Source: Trichomonas vaginalis G3
Lineage: Eukaryota; Parabasalia; Trichomonadida; Trichomonadidae
DNA: 64,000 nucleotides
Reading direction: 5' to 3'
Assembly (NCBI RefSeq): GCF_026262505.1
Contig: NC_067207.1
Location: forward strand, 15,220,082-15,284,081
In this document: one piece after another, positions 48,245 to 58,900 of the stretch
Layout of the letters: every line of letters starts with the position of its first letter
Position numbering within the stretch: the stretch's first letter is position 1
Program-made: the position numbers and the translations under genes
The notes under the pieces: model-generated
Seen by the model: the letters and a program-made list of their open reading frames with translations, nothing else
The model's database searches: none
Told to the model about the DNA's origin: nothing

Positions 48245-49171
48245 TTACATTTTGACAGAACTTAATATGTAACAGAAATCCTCCAAAAATTCTTCGAAAT
48301 GTTCTAAAATATAATCTGGAGAATTATAACAAAATTCATTAATTTCTAACATATACGTATCTAACAATTCATTTGGAATTTCAAACGATCTTAAATATGT
48401 AATTGAATTTTGTATCTTCTCATTTATTTGAGAAAGTTTTTCTTCAGCATTTTCCAATAAAAATCTTAATGGATTCAAATTGGCTTTTTGATTCTGAACA
48501 AAATTTAATACTTGGTATAAACGTGATTGAACTTCTCTTTTCAATTTTGTTTTATAATCTGTCAATCGAGGCTCGCGAATTCTAATTGAAGGAATAAAAC
48601 CTGTTTGAAGTAAATCGTTTTTAATACGATAAAAGTAATTGGGTGCAACTTCTTCTAAAAGATTTTTGACAAAAACATCAATTCTTTGATTTTTAACGCA
48701 GCCAAAATCGTGATATTTTATCTTTTTAAATAAAGATTCAGAAACGTTATTCACAACGGTTAATTCATTTGGTCTGGCAGCGGCTATCCACTGTTGTTTA
48801 TGAATGTCCCACTGACGTGTAAAGTATTGATTAAATTCCAATTGATCTTGAATTTTATCAATAATGTGCTTTTTATACATTTTTGCAGCATCTTCTTCTG
48901 TGCAATCACGATAATAACATAAAATGTTCATAAATTTTTCGACTTCTGATCTAATCTCTTCATCATTTATCTTTGAGAGATTCTTTTTAAGTGCGCGTAT
49001 TACATGTAGCGCGCACCAAAAGATATTGCACTCCGGAAATGAATTCCTAATCCCGTTGAAAATGTTTAGTGCACAGTCAGACATGATAAATTCAGGTTCT
49101 GTGTGAGTTGTTTCAAAATATTTACTTAAGCAAAAAGAAATATTTTCACTATTATCTGGATATATTATATA

Positions 49172-50470
49172 GGGTGTCCAAAGGTGCGTTTAGCACAGCG
49201 CTCTATATGAGACTATTAAAGGAGATATATGCTGATTATAAATATATAATAAAAAATATGAATATATGTATATGATGAGTATGTTGTATTTTGGCGCCAT
49301 GCCGGGATATAAAATGAATTTTGAGACAAGAGGCGGTTTCGCGGGAAATTTTGGCGGGATTTTTTTCATTTTTTTAATGAATCATAAAGAAAACATCCTC
49401 GCTCTTGCAAAAAAATGCAAAGACTGTAAAAAAATCTACGAGACATTGGTAAAATGCTTCGGTATGGATGCTCCTAGCTATTCCACTGTAACATATCATG
49501 TTAGGATGTATCACTTCATGAACAAAAAGGCGCCCATCATAAAAATTGACAAAAAATCGCCGGATCAAAGAAAAATCAAAGCAATTCTTCAAGCGCTAGA
49601 TGAAGACCCAAGAGCATCACTCAGAAGGATAGAGGAGATGACAAAGATACCACGTACAACAGTCAGTTATTATCTGCACAATTATTTGAACTACAAACTA
49701 GCGTATACACGTTGGGTTCCGCACAACCTTAATTCAGTTCAAAAAAATCTAGAGTCCAATCTTCGAAAGAGCTCCTCTCTATATTGCGTGCGTATCAATC
49801 CAAGAAGTTTCGCTTTTTAGCAACAGGGGACGAGTCTTGGTTTCAATATGCAACAGAAGCCAAAATCATGTGGATCCCGAAGGATGAAAATCCGCAAACA
49901 TTCCCGAAGAAAAAAATTGACACACCAATGTTGATGTTGTCGGTTTTTTGGGGCGTGAATGGCATCATCGCAATTGATATTCTTCAAAAACCTAATACGA
50001 TGAATGCTCAGTATCTAATTGACAATGTTCTTACTCAAATTATCAATTCTGATGAGTTTGAGAAATCCAAACAACAAAAACAAAAGTTTGCAATTCATTT
50101 TGATAATTCAAGAGTTCACAAAAGTCATAAGGTAATGAATTACTTGGTGGAAAACAATGTCAAAGTTGTTCCAAACCCAATTTATTCACCTGATATTGCA
50201 CCCTCTGACTTTTATTTATTCGGCACGCTAAAAAAGAGAGCTGAAGGACGCGAATTCGCGAGTCCAGATGATCTTGAAAATTTTGTAAGAGAGCAATTTG
50301 AGCAATTTTCTCATGATGATTTAAAGCGTGTCTTTCAAGCCTGGATCGATCGCTGCGAACGCGTGATTGAATCCAATGGTGATTATATTTAAATAAACTT
50401 TATATATATGTAACTTGTTTATTTCTATTCGCAGTATTCAGGTTTGTGCTAAACACACCTTTGGACACCC
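49172..50470 (+). mobile_element. Mariner element (Tvmar1-like), 1.3 kb
   Basis: Ends GGGTGTCCAAAGGTG(C/T)GTTT form inverted repeats of at least 25 bases with one mismatch, and TA is duplicated on both sides (49170-49171 and 50471-50472). Length and the D,D34D transposase fit the trichomonad mariner Tvmar1. It interrupts the MULE transposase gene, so it arrived later. Nearly matching ends and an almost open transposase point to a young copy. Confidence 0.95.
49377..50392 (+). pseudogene. Mariner transposase with one frameshift
   Basis: A roughly 340-codon transposase. The first part, from the ATG at 49377, has a helix-turn-helix DNA-binding half (EDPRASLRRIEEMTKIPRTT). The second half has the catalytic triad: TGDESWF, HFDNSRVH and YSPDIAPSDFYLF, with 34 residues between the second and third Asp. 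The two halves are in different frames; the shift is at or near the A run at 49741-49747, a plausible one-base loss or sequencing error. It would bind the inverted ends and insert into TA. Confidence 0.9.
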
Positions 50471-51030
50471 TATAAAATAGCACAAAGGGATAGAATGAGT
50501 ATTAGCAAATTTGGTAGCTAATACATAAAAAGGAAATCCATGAATAATTAATTTAAACGTAGAGTCTAAGTGATAAATTGGTGGTTTTTCATGAATTTGA
50601 GAGATCATATCATTATCAGAGTAAATAAAAACCAATTTGTCTGGAAAATCAGTATCTTCACCTTGAATGTCAAAATAAATAAGGTCATCATGTTGATCTT
50701 CCCATTGATTAACATAGTTTTGTAAAGATTGAAATTGATTTAAAGATATGTCTGGTAAAGATTTCATAAGATCTTTTTGTTGTAAATAATATTTCAATTG
50801 ATTGATTGCAGTTTGTTTCATAGTCATGTGAATACAAGTATGATCTTTAGGTATTTCAAGCGTTTTGTTGACTTCTTGTGTTGCATTAAGTGGACTTCCG
50901 TGATTCATGAGAAATTTTTTAATCCAAGCACGGTAAGTACCACTTGTAGGTGTATTTTTATGTTGTGGTGGTGGTCCTGAGTGAATATGAGTTAAGTTTG
51001 CAGATTTAAAAATGTAATTGTAGTTAGTAT

Positions 51031-51079
51031 GGTTATGTTGGGTATGGTGGCACTGCGTTCCACCTTACCCAACTTAACC
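51031..51079. repeat. Long hairpin at the left end of Maverick C
   Basis: Arms of 20 bases, GGTTATGTTGGGTATGGTGG and CCACCTTACCCAACTTAACC, pair with two mismatches around a 9-base loop. It lies nine bases inside the inferred element end. Confidence 0.85.
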
Positions 51080-51102
51080 TTAAATATTTACAAAACCATC
51101 TG

Positions 51103-51186
51103 ACTTCACTAATGACTTCACTAATGACTTCACTAATGACTTCACTAATGACTTCACTAACGAACTCACTAACGAACTCACTAATG
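51103..51186. repeat. 12-bp tandem array (ACTTCACTAATG type)
   Basis: About seven copies, the last two changed to ACTCACTAACGA-like units. A short echo of the array is at 51632-51665. It lies between the terminal hairpin and the first gene. Confidence 0.9.
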
Positions 51187-51201
51187 AAAAAATAAACGTT
51201 C

Positions 51202-51480
51202 TCATAAATTTTCCTCAATATCTTCATCATCAGTGTTAACCCTATTGTAGTCATACTTGAAGCCATAAACTTTCTCTAACTTCTTAACGTACAATTTACA
51301 TAACTTACCTTCGTCATCGTATGGTTTAATGATATAACTATTTCTATCTTTATACACAGTCAATGAAAAGTCAACTGGTCTCGGATGTATTTGAAAGAAC
51401 ATGTTTAGGAGGAAGAATAAATGTTTAAATGTATGTTTGTTATACTGTGGAATTCGAATGAGTTGCTTTTGTTCTGTCAT
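51202..51480 (-). CDS. Hypothetical Maverick C protein, 92 residues
   Basis: A small protein beginning MTEQKQLIRIPQYNKHTFKH with a hydrophobic helix (LFFLLNMFF), a beta-rich middle (VDFSLTVYKDRNSYIIKPY) and an acidic end (NTDDEDIEENL). The T/A-rich leader TTTTATTTTTATATAA precedes the ATG. No family recognised. Confidence 0.5.
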   Translation of the reverse strand: MTEQKQLIRIPQYNKHTFKHLFFLLNMFFQIHPRPVDFSLTVYKDRNSYIIKPYDDEGKLCKLYVKKLEKVYGFKYDYNRVNTDDEDIEENL

Positions 51481-51580
51481 TTATATAAAAATAAAATAAA
51501 AAATAATTTTAAAAAATAAACTTAAAATAAATGATATCACTACCTTCACACGTATGAAAACATAGCACAAAAATAAATTT

Positions 51581-51720
51581 AGGTGAAGTGGTGAAATCTC
51601 ACCTCTTTTTTCACCCGGTTTTTCACCCACACTAACGTTTTCACTAACGAACTCACTAATGAAAAAATAAACGTTGTCAGAGGTGAAATCTCACCTCTTT
51701 TTTCACCCGGTTTTTCACCC
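51581..51720. repeat. Palindromic boxes, C type, two copies
   Basis: Boxes at 51581-51630 and 51680-51720 contain AGGTGAAATCTCACCT-like palindromes followed by TTTTTTCACCCGGTTTTTCA. Further C-type boxes are at 61279-61360 and 62401-62450. Same architecture as the A-type boxes at 4371-4963. Confidence 0.8.
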
Positions 51721-51736
51721 ACTTGAATTCATTACT

Positions 51737-51973
51737 TTATAACTCTCTTCCTTTATCCAACTCTTCTAACTTCTTCTTAAGTTTAGCAATGTTGTCCTCA
51801 TGAAGTTTAATTTTTCTCAAAATTCCTTCTTTATCTAATGGTTGCTTTATCTTTCTAAACTGAACTCTACCATCCTTCATAGTATGAATGTAAAAACCTT
51901 CTGGAATAGTTCCTGATTTAAGGTATTCTACCAAAAACTTTTGTTTCATTGCTTCAGTGACTTTATTTGTCAT
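51737..51973 (-). CDS. Hypothetical Maverick C protein, 78 residues
   Basis: Starts MTNKVTEAMKQKFLVEYLKS; contains GFYIHTMKDGRVQFRKIKQP, which resembles YYVSQSKDGKIYVRKRKVPL in the neighbour at 54124-54558, and ends in a coiled coil (HEDNIAKLKKKLEELDKG). The two proteins may share a small beta-hairpin module. The ATG at 51973 is preferred over an upstream TTG. Confidence 0.5.
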   Translation of the reverse strand: MTNKVTEAMKQKFLVEYLKSGTIPEGFYIHTMKDGRVQFRKIKQPLDKEGILRKIKLHEDNIAKLKKKLEELDKGREL

Positions 51974-52021
51974 TTCAATCAAATAAAAATTTTAATATTA
52001 AATAAAAATAACGTTATTTTT

Positions 52022-52492
52022 TCAGTAAGGAAACGCAGGAGTTTTACGATTTATTTGTGGTGTAGGTTCTGGTTTAAATGTTGGAGTCGGTTTTGGAGTT
52101 GACTTTTGAACAGGAGTTTGTACTTTCATAGGTTCAGGAGTCATTGAAGGTGTTGTTTGTGAAGGCGTTGGTTTTGACGTTGGTTTTGGCGAAGGTGTCG
52201 GAGTTTGTTTAACTTCAGCTACTTCAGTATTATTTATAACATTTGCTTTGTTTCTTTTCAACATCATTACTGCTCCTGCTGTAGCTAGCAAACCTAGTGG
52301 GAGACCATATTTTATATAAGGACTTGACCAAATGCTATTTTTGACAGGAGCTGGCGGAACACCTAACCTTGGCGAGACTGCTCTTTGCCATTGTGCAGCT
52401 CGTAAGAAATATTCAATAGGTGCTCCATAATCGTTTGGTAAAGTTTGTTTCACAGATGGTGAAGGTTCACGAGAGCTTGATGAAGAACTCAT
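52022..52492 (-). CDS. Membrane protein with Pro/Thr-rich tail (Maverick C)
   Basis: A 156-residue protein: Ser-rich start (MSSSSSSREPSPS), one membrane span near 76-93 (YGLPLGLLATAGAVMMLK) followed by basic residues, and a 60-residue proline/threonine/lysine tail (TPTPSPKPTSKPTPSQTTPS). It sits just behind the capsid gene on the same strand and may be a membrane-bound virion protein. No family recognised. Confidence 0.55.
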   Translation of the reverse strand: MSSSSSSREPSPSVKQTLPNDYGAPIEYFLRAAQWQRAVSPRLGVPPAPVKNSIWSSPYIKYGLPLGLLATAGAVMMLKRNKANVINNTEVAEVKQTPTPSPKPTSKPTPSQTTPSMTPEPMKVQTPVQKSTPKPTPTFKPEPTPQINRKTPAFPY

Positions 52493-52522
52493 TTACAAGC
52501 TTTAAAAATAAACGTTCATCCT

Positions 52523-54096
52523 TTATTCCTCACTGTCGTCTGTGGCTAAGTTATAGTCGTCAAGTCTTATTATGGGGATGCCATTAGCACGCACCTGAAT
52601 GGCAAAGCAACAATCCCTCATAAATCCAATAAGTGGCTTTGGTACGTTTTCAGTTGCTAGTTCAATAGGTCCTTTAACAGACAATTTGTATGTTATTGGA
52701 GCAGTAGATGTTTGACCTTGCTGGAAGCAAAAGTCCACTTCAGTTGGAAAACCACATAAGAAATGTGTGTTGTCATAGCTATCCATTTATGTTCCACACT
52801 ACCATCATCCACCAATGACCTCATAACATCTTCATTAAATCCTATCATATCATTGTTTGTATTGCAAGCGTTCGCAACCATTTCATAAAATACAGGTCCA
52901 TATGATTTTTCAGGTTCTGCAGGCATATTTCCATAAGCTCCCATGGAAAGCTGAAGATATTTAAACTTAGGGTTCTCAAAATTAACATAATAGTTGTCTT
53001 TCTTTCTAAATAGTGCCCAAATACTTTTAACATTAATAGGCGTATAAGCTGCTGTAAATGTTGCACTTGAACTATCTGTATTCTTTGAGAATGAACCGTC
53101 CATAGGAATCCAATCCATAACTTTAACAGGAAAACATAAAGCCTCGTTTGTATAATGTTCTACAAGTTCTGTATAAATGTTAGGGTCTAAAGAGAATGAC
53201 TTTGGATGAATGAAACATTCATTAAAATCCATCTTTGTTCGAAATAGTTGCTGGGTTACAGTTGTAATAGTAACTGTTCCACTAGCTTCTATTGCCTTCG
53301 TTATCATAGTGAATGGTTCATTCCATGGAACAAATTTATTTGTCGGTGGATTTGAATCTGAAGCAAATGCAACTTTAAGAGTTGGATTGAAAGCAATGAT
53401 ATCATTTACAGATATAGATGTGCATTGTAAGGCGTCGCTACTGAACTTTACTTTAAGCTGAATGTTACCAGCAAATGCAGGAATAAATCTTATAGCTTCT
53501 AATGGTAAAAACTTTCTAACAGGAATTCTTAAACGAAGCTTAAAATCAAATGATTTTCCTGCTGTAATTGGACCACTAACAATTTGTCCTGTTCTGCATG
53601 TTCCCGAATGACTCCATACATCTTCATGTCGAGTCTTTGAGAAAACATCTACTTTCTTTATTTGTTCGGTAGTTTGTGAGTTTGAAGTTATATATGCTTC
53701 TTCTCTTGCGTTGTCTTGAGAATATACGATACGACCATTTGCAAGGATTTGATATCCAGCAACTGCATAGAAAGCGTCATCGAAACCAATCCAAAATCCT
53801 GGTGGGTTTGTTTTATTGGAACCTGAAACAATTTCTTTATCTACAATAAATTGACCTTCCATTTTATACGTAATGAATGTATTGTAAAGGTCCAACATAT
53901 TTTCACCAGGAGGTGAGAGATTAAATGTTACCCATGTGTTATCTTTAGCAGTTCCAGGTTGTGATGGAATCTTTGCGTCAGAATATTTTCTATTAGTGTC
54001 ACCAATTTGAACTGCATTGTCTATGATATCGAAATATGAGCGAATCTGATGAATATGCTCTGCTGGAGTAAATTCGTTTAGCTGTTCGTTCTGCAT
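52523..54096 (-). pseudogene. Maverick C major capsid protein (broken)
   Basis: A 1.57-kb region encoding a strand-rich capsid protein of about 520 residues. Strands and loops such as NTWVTFNLSPPGENMLDLYN, FDFKLRLRIPVRKFLPLEAI and the C-terminal THFLCGFPTEVDFCF block correspond in order to the Maverick B capsid protein (TSFLCTIPVQRDGAGIFFDG). Double-jelly-roll capsid proteins of Polintons build the predicted icosahedral shell. The region looks broken about once. Confidence 0.65.
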
Positions 54097-54123
54097 GTAT
54101 TTACTTCAGATAAAAATATCTAT

Positions 54124-54558
54124 TTACTTCATTATTCTCACTCTTCTTCTTGGAATTCGTGGTGGAAGTTGTTTCTTGACATTTTTAATGAACTGTACAT
54201 TCTCTTTTGTCTCAACTTCTTTCACTAGTGGGTCAGGGTTCTTTGACTCGGTTTGCTTTTCAATGAAATTCACGAACTTTGCAATAAGCTCTTGGTTCGT
54301 TATTGAAAGTACATCTGGCTTCTTTTCTTCTTGTTCTTTTGGTGGTTCAGTTTGAACAGAAGGTTTTATATGGGCTTCGTGGTCTTCACCCTTGCCATGC
54401 ACCTTAATGTTGTCGCTCTCTGCATTCGCTAATGGAACCTTTCTTTTTCTTACGTATATTTTACCATCTTTACTCTGACTTACATAATAGAAAGGATGTT
54501 GTATTCCTCTTGCGTCATTTAATATAATAGACTCTCGCTCTGATTTTGACAAGCTCAT
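54124..54558 (-). CDS. Hypothetical Maverick C protein, 144 residues
   Basis: Contains a beta-hairpin-like part near the N-terminus (FYYVSQSKDGKIYVRKRKVP), an acidic, probably disordered middle (PSVQTEPPKEQEEKKPD), a helical part (NQELIAKFVNFIEKQTES) and a basic end (KKQLPPRIPRRRVRIMK). The basic tail could bind DNA. It lies directly upstream of the capsid gene on the same strand. No family recognised. Confidence 0.5.
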   Translation of the reverse strand: MSLSKSERESIILNDARGIQHPFYYVSQSKDGKIYVRKRKVPLANAESDNIKVHGKGEDHEAHIKPSVQTEPPKEQEEKKPDVLSITNQELIAKFVNFIEKQTESKNPDPLVKEVETKENVQFIKNVKKQLPPRIPRRRVRIMK

Positions 54559-54603
54559 TTTACATCGGTTAAAGTTTTAATTTTGTTTTTATCTGCAATC
54601 AAA

Positions 54604-54859
54604 TGACTCAGACAAGCCCGGACAAGACCCAAGGGTTATAGATGTTGAAGCATTGAAGAAAGAAATTCGTGAGCAAATTTTATCCGAACTGAAGGAACAA
54701 AAACAAGAACAAAAGCCAGAGAGACCAAAGAGAAAGTTAAGTGAAAAAACAACTTGCTGCATTAGCTGCTGGAAGACAAAAGAACCAAGACTACTGGCGA
54801 AAAAAGCTAGAGAAGAAGCTGAAGCAAAAGCTAAAGAAGCTGAAGTGAAGAAAGAGTAA
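54604..54859 (+). pseudogene. Small Lys/Glu-rich helical protein (Maverick C), apparently broken
   Basis: A region coding for a charged helical protein (KKEIREQILSELKEQKQEQK; KKAREEAEAKAKEAEVKKE), preceded by a T-rich leader. It looks broken about once. It is divergent from the gene at 54124-54558 and followed closely by the penton-like region. Confidence 0.35.
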
Positions 54860-54883
54860 ATGGTTTATTTTTATTGGAACTAA

Positions 54884-55736
54884 ATGTATAGACAAATACC
54901 TTTATCTGTTGCGTTCAGTAGTGAAAACCCTGACGTCAAAATAAAGGGGAACAGAGTAACGTTTAAGTTTCCAACAGACTGGATTGTGAACATAAATGAA
55001 GAGAAGTACATTGGCATAACATCTATGTATATAACAGTGCATTTAGGAAAGTTGACTTTATACTTCAAGTCGAGATAGAAAATGACGAACAGTCTTTAAG
55101 CGCCCAAAATTCACATATACAAATACTTTAAAGACGATACAACATTGTTGCAATGTATGATTTCATTTAATGAGATGTTCGAGAAAAAGTTCAACATTGA
55201 AGTACAAACTTTACAGCCTTTACGTGAGTTTCTTGCACAACTGAAAGAAGAAGGTAGTCAGCCACAACTTATAGACTTTCATTATGAATTTAATGAAAAT
55301 GAAGATGGAACACATGACTGTCAATTCATTGTATTCTCACCATTCAATGAAGTCGCTAAAGAGAAAGAAAATCCATTACGTATAAGATTTCAAATCTCCG
55401 AACCAAGTGATGATTTTAAGAATGTTTTCAATTATGATGCAATGCTTCGAGGAAAAATGAATTTTCAAAGATTGTAACACCTGGCATTTGGGATAGAAAG
55501 CAAGCTATATTATATTCAAACTTAAGTAAGGGAGTTGAAAATGAGTTCATTGGTCATACAAGAACTTCACCACTTCCTAACCCTAAATACTATAAATTAA
55601 CTGCTTCAATCGTGAGTTTTGGATAGACATGTTCTCCACTCATGACCATAACTGCCCAGTGTTCTTACCTCCAGACCATAAGGACTGTCTCTATATTGAA
55701 GCACAACTCTTAAACTCTACCATCGCAGTATTGTAA
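54884..55736 (+). pseudogene. Maverick C capsid-type (penton-like) region, broken
   Basis: The region parallels the intact Maverick A gene at 1815-2663: an early strand block (FKFPTDWIVNINEEKYIGIT against FDYPLRWLRDPSVTKAIGFR), a following strand and helix (LQCMISFNEMFEKKFNIE against LQVSLLVNLETTLQAFQEK), and a final block ending in IEAQLLNSTIAVL. It is broken two or three times. A minor capsid role is inferred. Confidence 0.45.
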
Positions 55737-55769
55737 AATCTACGCTAGCTTTATTTTTATCACGAATGA

Positions 55770-55905
55770 CCTCATTGCTGACAAAAATAAATGACCTCAT
55801 TGCTGACCTCATTGCTGACCTCATTGCTGACCTCATTCATGACCTCATTCATGACCTCATTGCTGACAAAAATAAATGACCTCATTGCTGACAAAAATAA
55901 ATGAC
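55770..55905. repeat. 12-bp tandem array (GACCTCATTGCT type)
   Basis: About ten copies of a 12-base unit, interrupted by ACAAAAATAAAT spacers, between the penton-like region (+) and the polymerase (-). The last copies run up to the polymerase stop. The period equals that of the array at 51103, and 8 of 12 bases agree. Confidence 0.9.
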
Positions 55906-55906
55906 C

Positions 55907-58900
55907 TCAGAACTTCAACTTACGAATAAAGCTTGTTTTAGTCGTTATTGAGAAGTTAAACTTCTCTTCAAAGCAAGGTTGACATGACTTACATAAGTCA
56001 AATCCAATCTCTTGACCATCATGAAGTGCTTTATATAACTGCATGACACTGAACTCAGAGTCTTTGTCAAATTTTCCTTGCGGAACCATTAAACCTTTAT
56101 CTTCATCATAGAAACACTGAACAGAGTCAGGAAACATTTCATTAGCGGTTAAAGCAATAACATCTTGCTTCACGCCTTTCATTCTGCAGTGAAATGCAAC
56201 TTCATTTAAATCGTTAGTGAGTAAGTCTATGTAGGTCTTCTTTCCACAAAATATTGACTTGTATGCTAAACTTTGTTTTCCAGGTGTTATTTCTGCGAAG
56301 TCAGAATGAAATTGACCTAATGTTTTACCAATAAGTTCTCTACCGTATCTCTTCTTAAATTCATGAGCTAAACGTGGTATGTCTTCATTGTAAATGTGCA
56401 TCGAATCTGTATCCTGATAAAATGCTTTTAATCCTAAGTCTTCAATCGTGCAAAACACTTCACACATTATTCTCTTCGACATAGATAGAATATTAACACC
56501 AAGTGGACAGAAGTTAAAGTGTCTGCAAATGCTTTTCGTTAGCTTGAAAATAGTTTTATCTGAACCATCCAAACCTTCGAACTTCACTATATGGTTGTAG
56601 TTTCTGATGGCATATCTTATAGCATCTTTGTCATTTACTATGGTTATTTTTGACTCAATAGGAGATAGAATAGTTTTGCCATAAATACTGTTCAGAATGA
56701 GTTTTATAATTTCTTGCAAAGGATTTCCTTCTTTCTTATACTTTAACCTTAACTCAAACAACTTCTTTACTTCATCTCTTATTCTAATATCTCTGTTTCC
56801 ATCGTAATAGTATCCTTGCAACACTTCACATTTGACACCTTGATATTTTATGAGGTCTTGTAATGTTATATGGTCAAATACATTAAACAGCAAGTGTTTG
56901 AACTTCTGGAACGTTAAGTTCTGGATTTAGTTCAGGTCACAAACTATTAAAGGAAAGTGTCTATGTATTCCAATCTCTGTTATCTTAATGAGAACAAAGA
57001 AGCCAGACATAAACTTTTCACCAATGGGTTCCTTTTGGTCGTCATCGAATAAATGTCTCATGAGATACTCTGTGCTTAACATTTCTTTCTTCATAACCTT
57101 TGGAATACCTTCTAAAGTATAAAGTCTTGCTATAGCTGATGGATATAATGAAACAGCGTCGAAGTCAGCAATGAGTTTCTTTTCGCTCTTTTGTTTCATG
57201 TTATCTGACAACATACATCTTCCACCTTGAATACAGCGCGAAATAAATTCTCTTGGTTTATTTGAGAGGTCATAAAGATTTCCATTCGGGAAGTATACTC
57301 TGTTCTCAAACAATTTGTTAGCAATTGAACAAATGCTAACGTAGTCATAAACGTTTAAATCAAACTCTTTCAATAAGTCATTGCGGAACTTTACAAAACC
57401 TTCTCTTAAAATTCTTACATCTTGTTTGCAGTAAAACGTGCTATATTTTTCTAAATCGAAATGGTTTTCATCTATTCTGCAACCTTTGATGGAATCTATG
57501 TTTTTCATAAATGTATCTGCATCCTGGATAAACTTACATGCTTCAGAAATGACACCAGTTCTGTTGTCATTTGCTAACAAACCACTGCTGTAGTAGTTGT
57601 ATGGAAATACTTCTTTCGGTCCTGTTTGTAAGTTAAACATAGCAGGAAATAGTTTAAGCTTCTTATTTATAACACTGTAAGAGTCTTTTATAATAATTGC
57701 CCGTCCTTTATATAAACCAGTTATTTGCATTGTTCGTGAACCTTTAATGATGGGAGTTCCTTTCACTTCTGTCATGTGTCTTAAGATGAAGTTTATATCA
57801 TAGCTGAGGTTATGGAAATATATTAAACTCTTGTCAGGAAGTCGCTCCAAAAATTCTGTTGCACAGTTTTGACCCCATATGCTTTGACTCACTGAACCAT
57901 CTTCACTGTCATAACAAATGTGAAAGGCTTTATGAAAGCCGTCAGTGCTACACTCAAAGTCAGCAAAGAAAACGTGCTCAGGAATGAACTTGCACTTATT
58001 TTTATTTACTTCTTTTGACTCGGCTTTCTTCTTCAGTTGTACACAATACTTTGGAGCATATGACAAATCTTTAAATGGTGCAAGGTTCTGTTTATATAAG
58101 TCAGTCGTATATGTGAAAAGTTCTCCATAAGAAATAGGCTCGAAATATTTGCACTCCCACAATGTTTTCATAACATCCCATAGCGGTGTAGTTCTATCCA
58201 TGCGAACTACATATTTATCTTCTCTCTTTGTATAAATCTTCATCTGTTTCTCAATGTTCATTCCACCACACTCCTTCAAGATTTCTATATAGTTGCGAAT
58301 GAAATATGTTGTCATTGGTAATCTTTCATTTAGCATGTAGTGGTCTTCAACAAGAAGTAAGTCAATAGTTCGAACAGTTTTACATTCTTTTGGTATGTAT
58401 CTCTTTATTTCATTATGTCTTGAGTCATTGAAGTAACCAATGGTAACATTAAATGCTATACCTGTTGCGTCAGAAATTTCTTGTACTTTACTTTGAGGAA
58501 AGTCTCTAACACGAATGACTTCTCTCATGTGGTCAATAGTTTCTTCATTTACTCCAGCCTGAATGCAAGCATAAACGAAACAATTGTCTTCTGTCATAAG
58601 TGCTGCAGTTCTTTTGTTCAGTTCATTGAAGATTTGGTAGCGTTCAAGATTTATAGGTAATGTGCAAAGATACTTCCAGAACTGACCGCTTCTCTTCTTA
58701 TAAAACTTCTTTTCACCATTATCTTTCCAAAAGCTTTCTATAAGTGCTGGGTTTCCTGTTTGCTTAAGAGCTTCCAAAATGGCTTTCTGGTCATTTGTCA
58801 GCGTGCTTTCATCTCTATATGGTCTCTTTTTTGGTTTGCCTTTCTTTACATCTGACATCGTTAAGCCTTCATATTCTGTTAAATCATACATCTTTATTTC

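Larger units (their letters stand above)
48245..51021 (-). mobile_element. MULE transposase gene, split by a mariner and cut at its 5' end
   Basis: Two minus-strand pieces, from 51021 down to 50473 and from 49171 down to 48245, flank the mariner and together form one MULE-type transposase of about 490 codons. Motifs in order: HLDSTFKLI with the first catalytic Asp, a hydrophobic block FYVLATKFANTHSIPLC, MSDCALNIFNGI with the second Asp, the C-x2-H type WCALHVIRALKK, and a likely catalytic Glu in VSESLFKKIKYH. MULE transposases cut and paste DNA. The reading frame runs upstream past the ATG at 50908 into SGPPPQHKNTPTSG and stops at the Maverick C border at 51022, so the N-terminus has been removed. 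No complete MULE ends were found. Confidence 0.8.

Noticed and set aside
51033-51266. 77-codon frame with SEVISEV repeats
   Set aside because: It only translates the 12-bp array and terminal hairpin and overlaps the gene at 51202.
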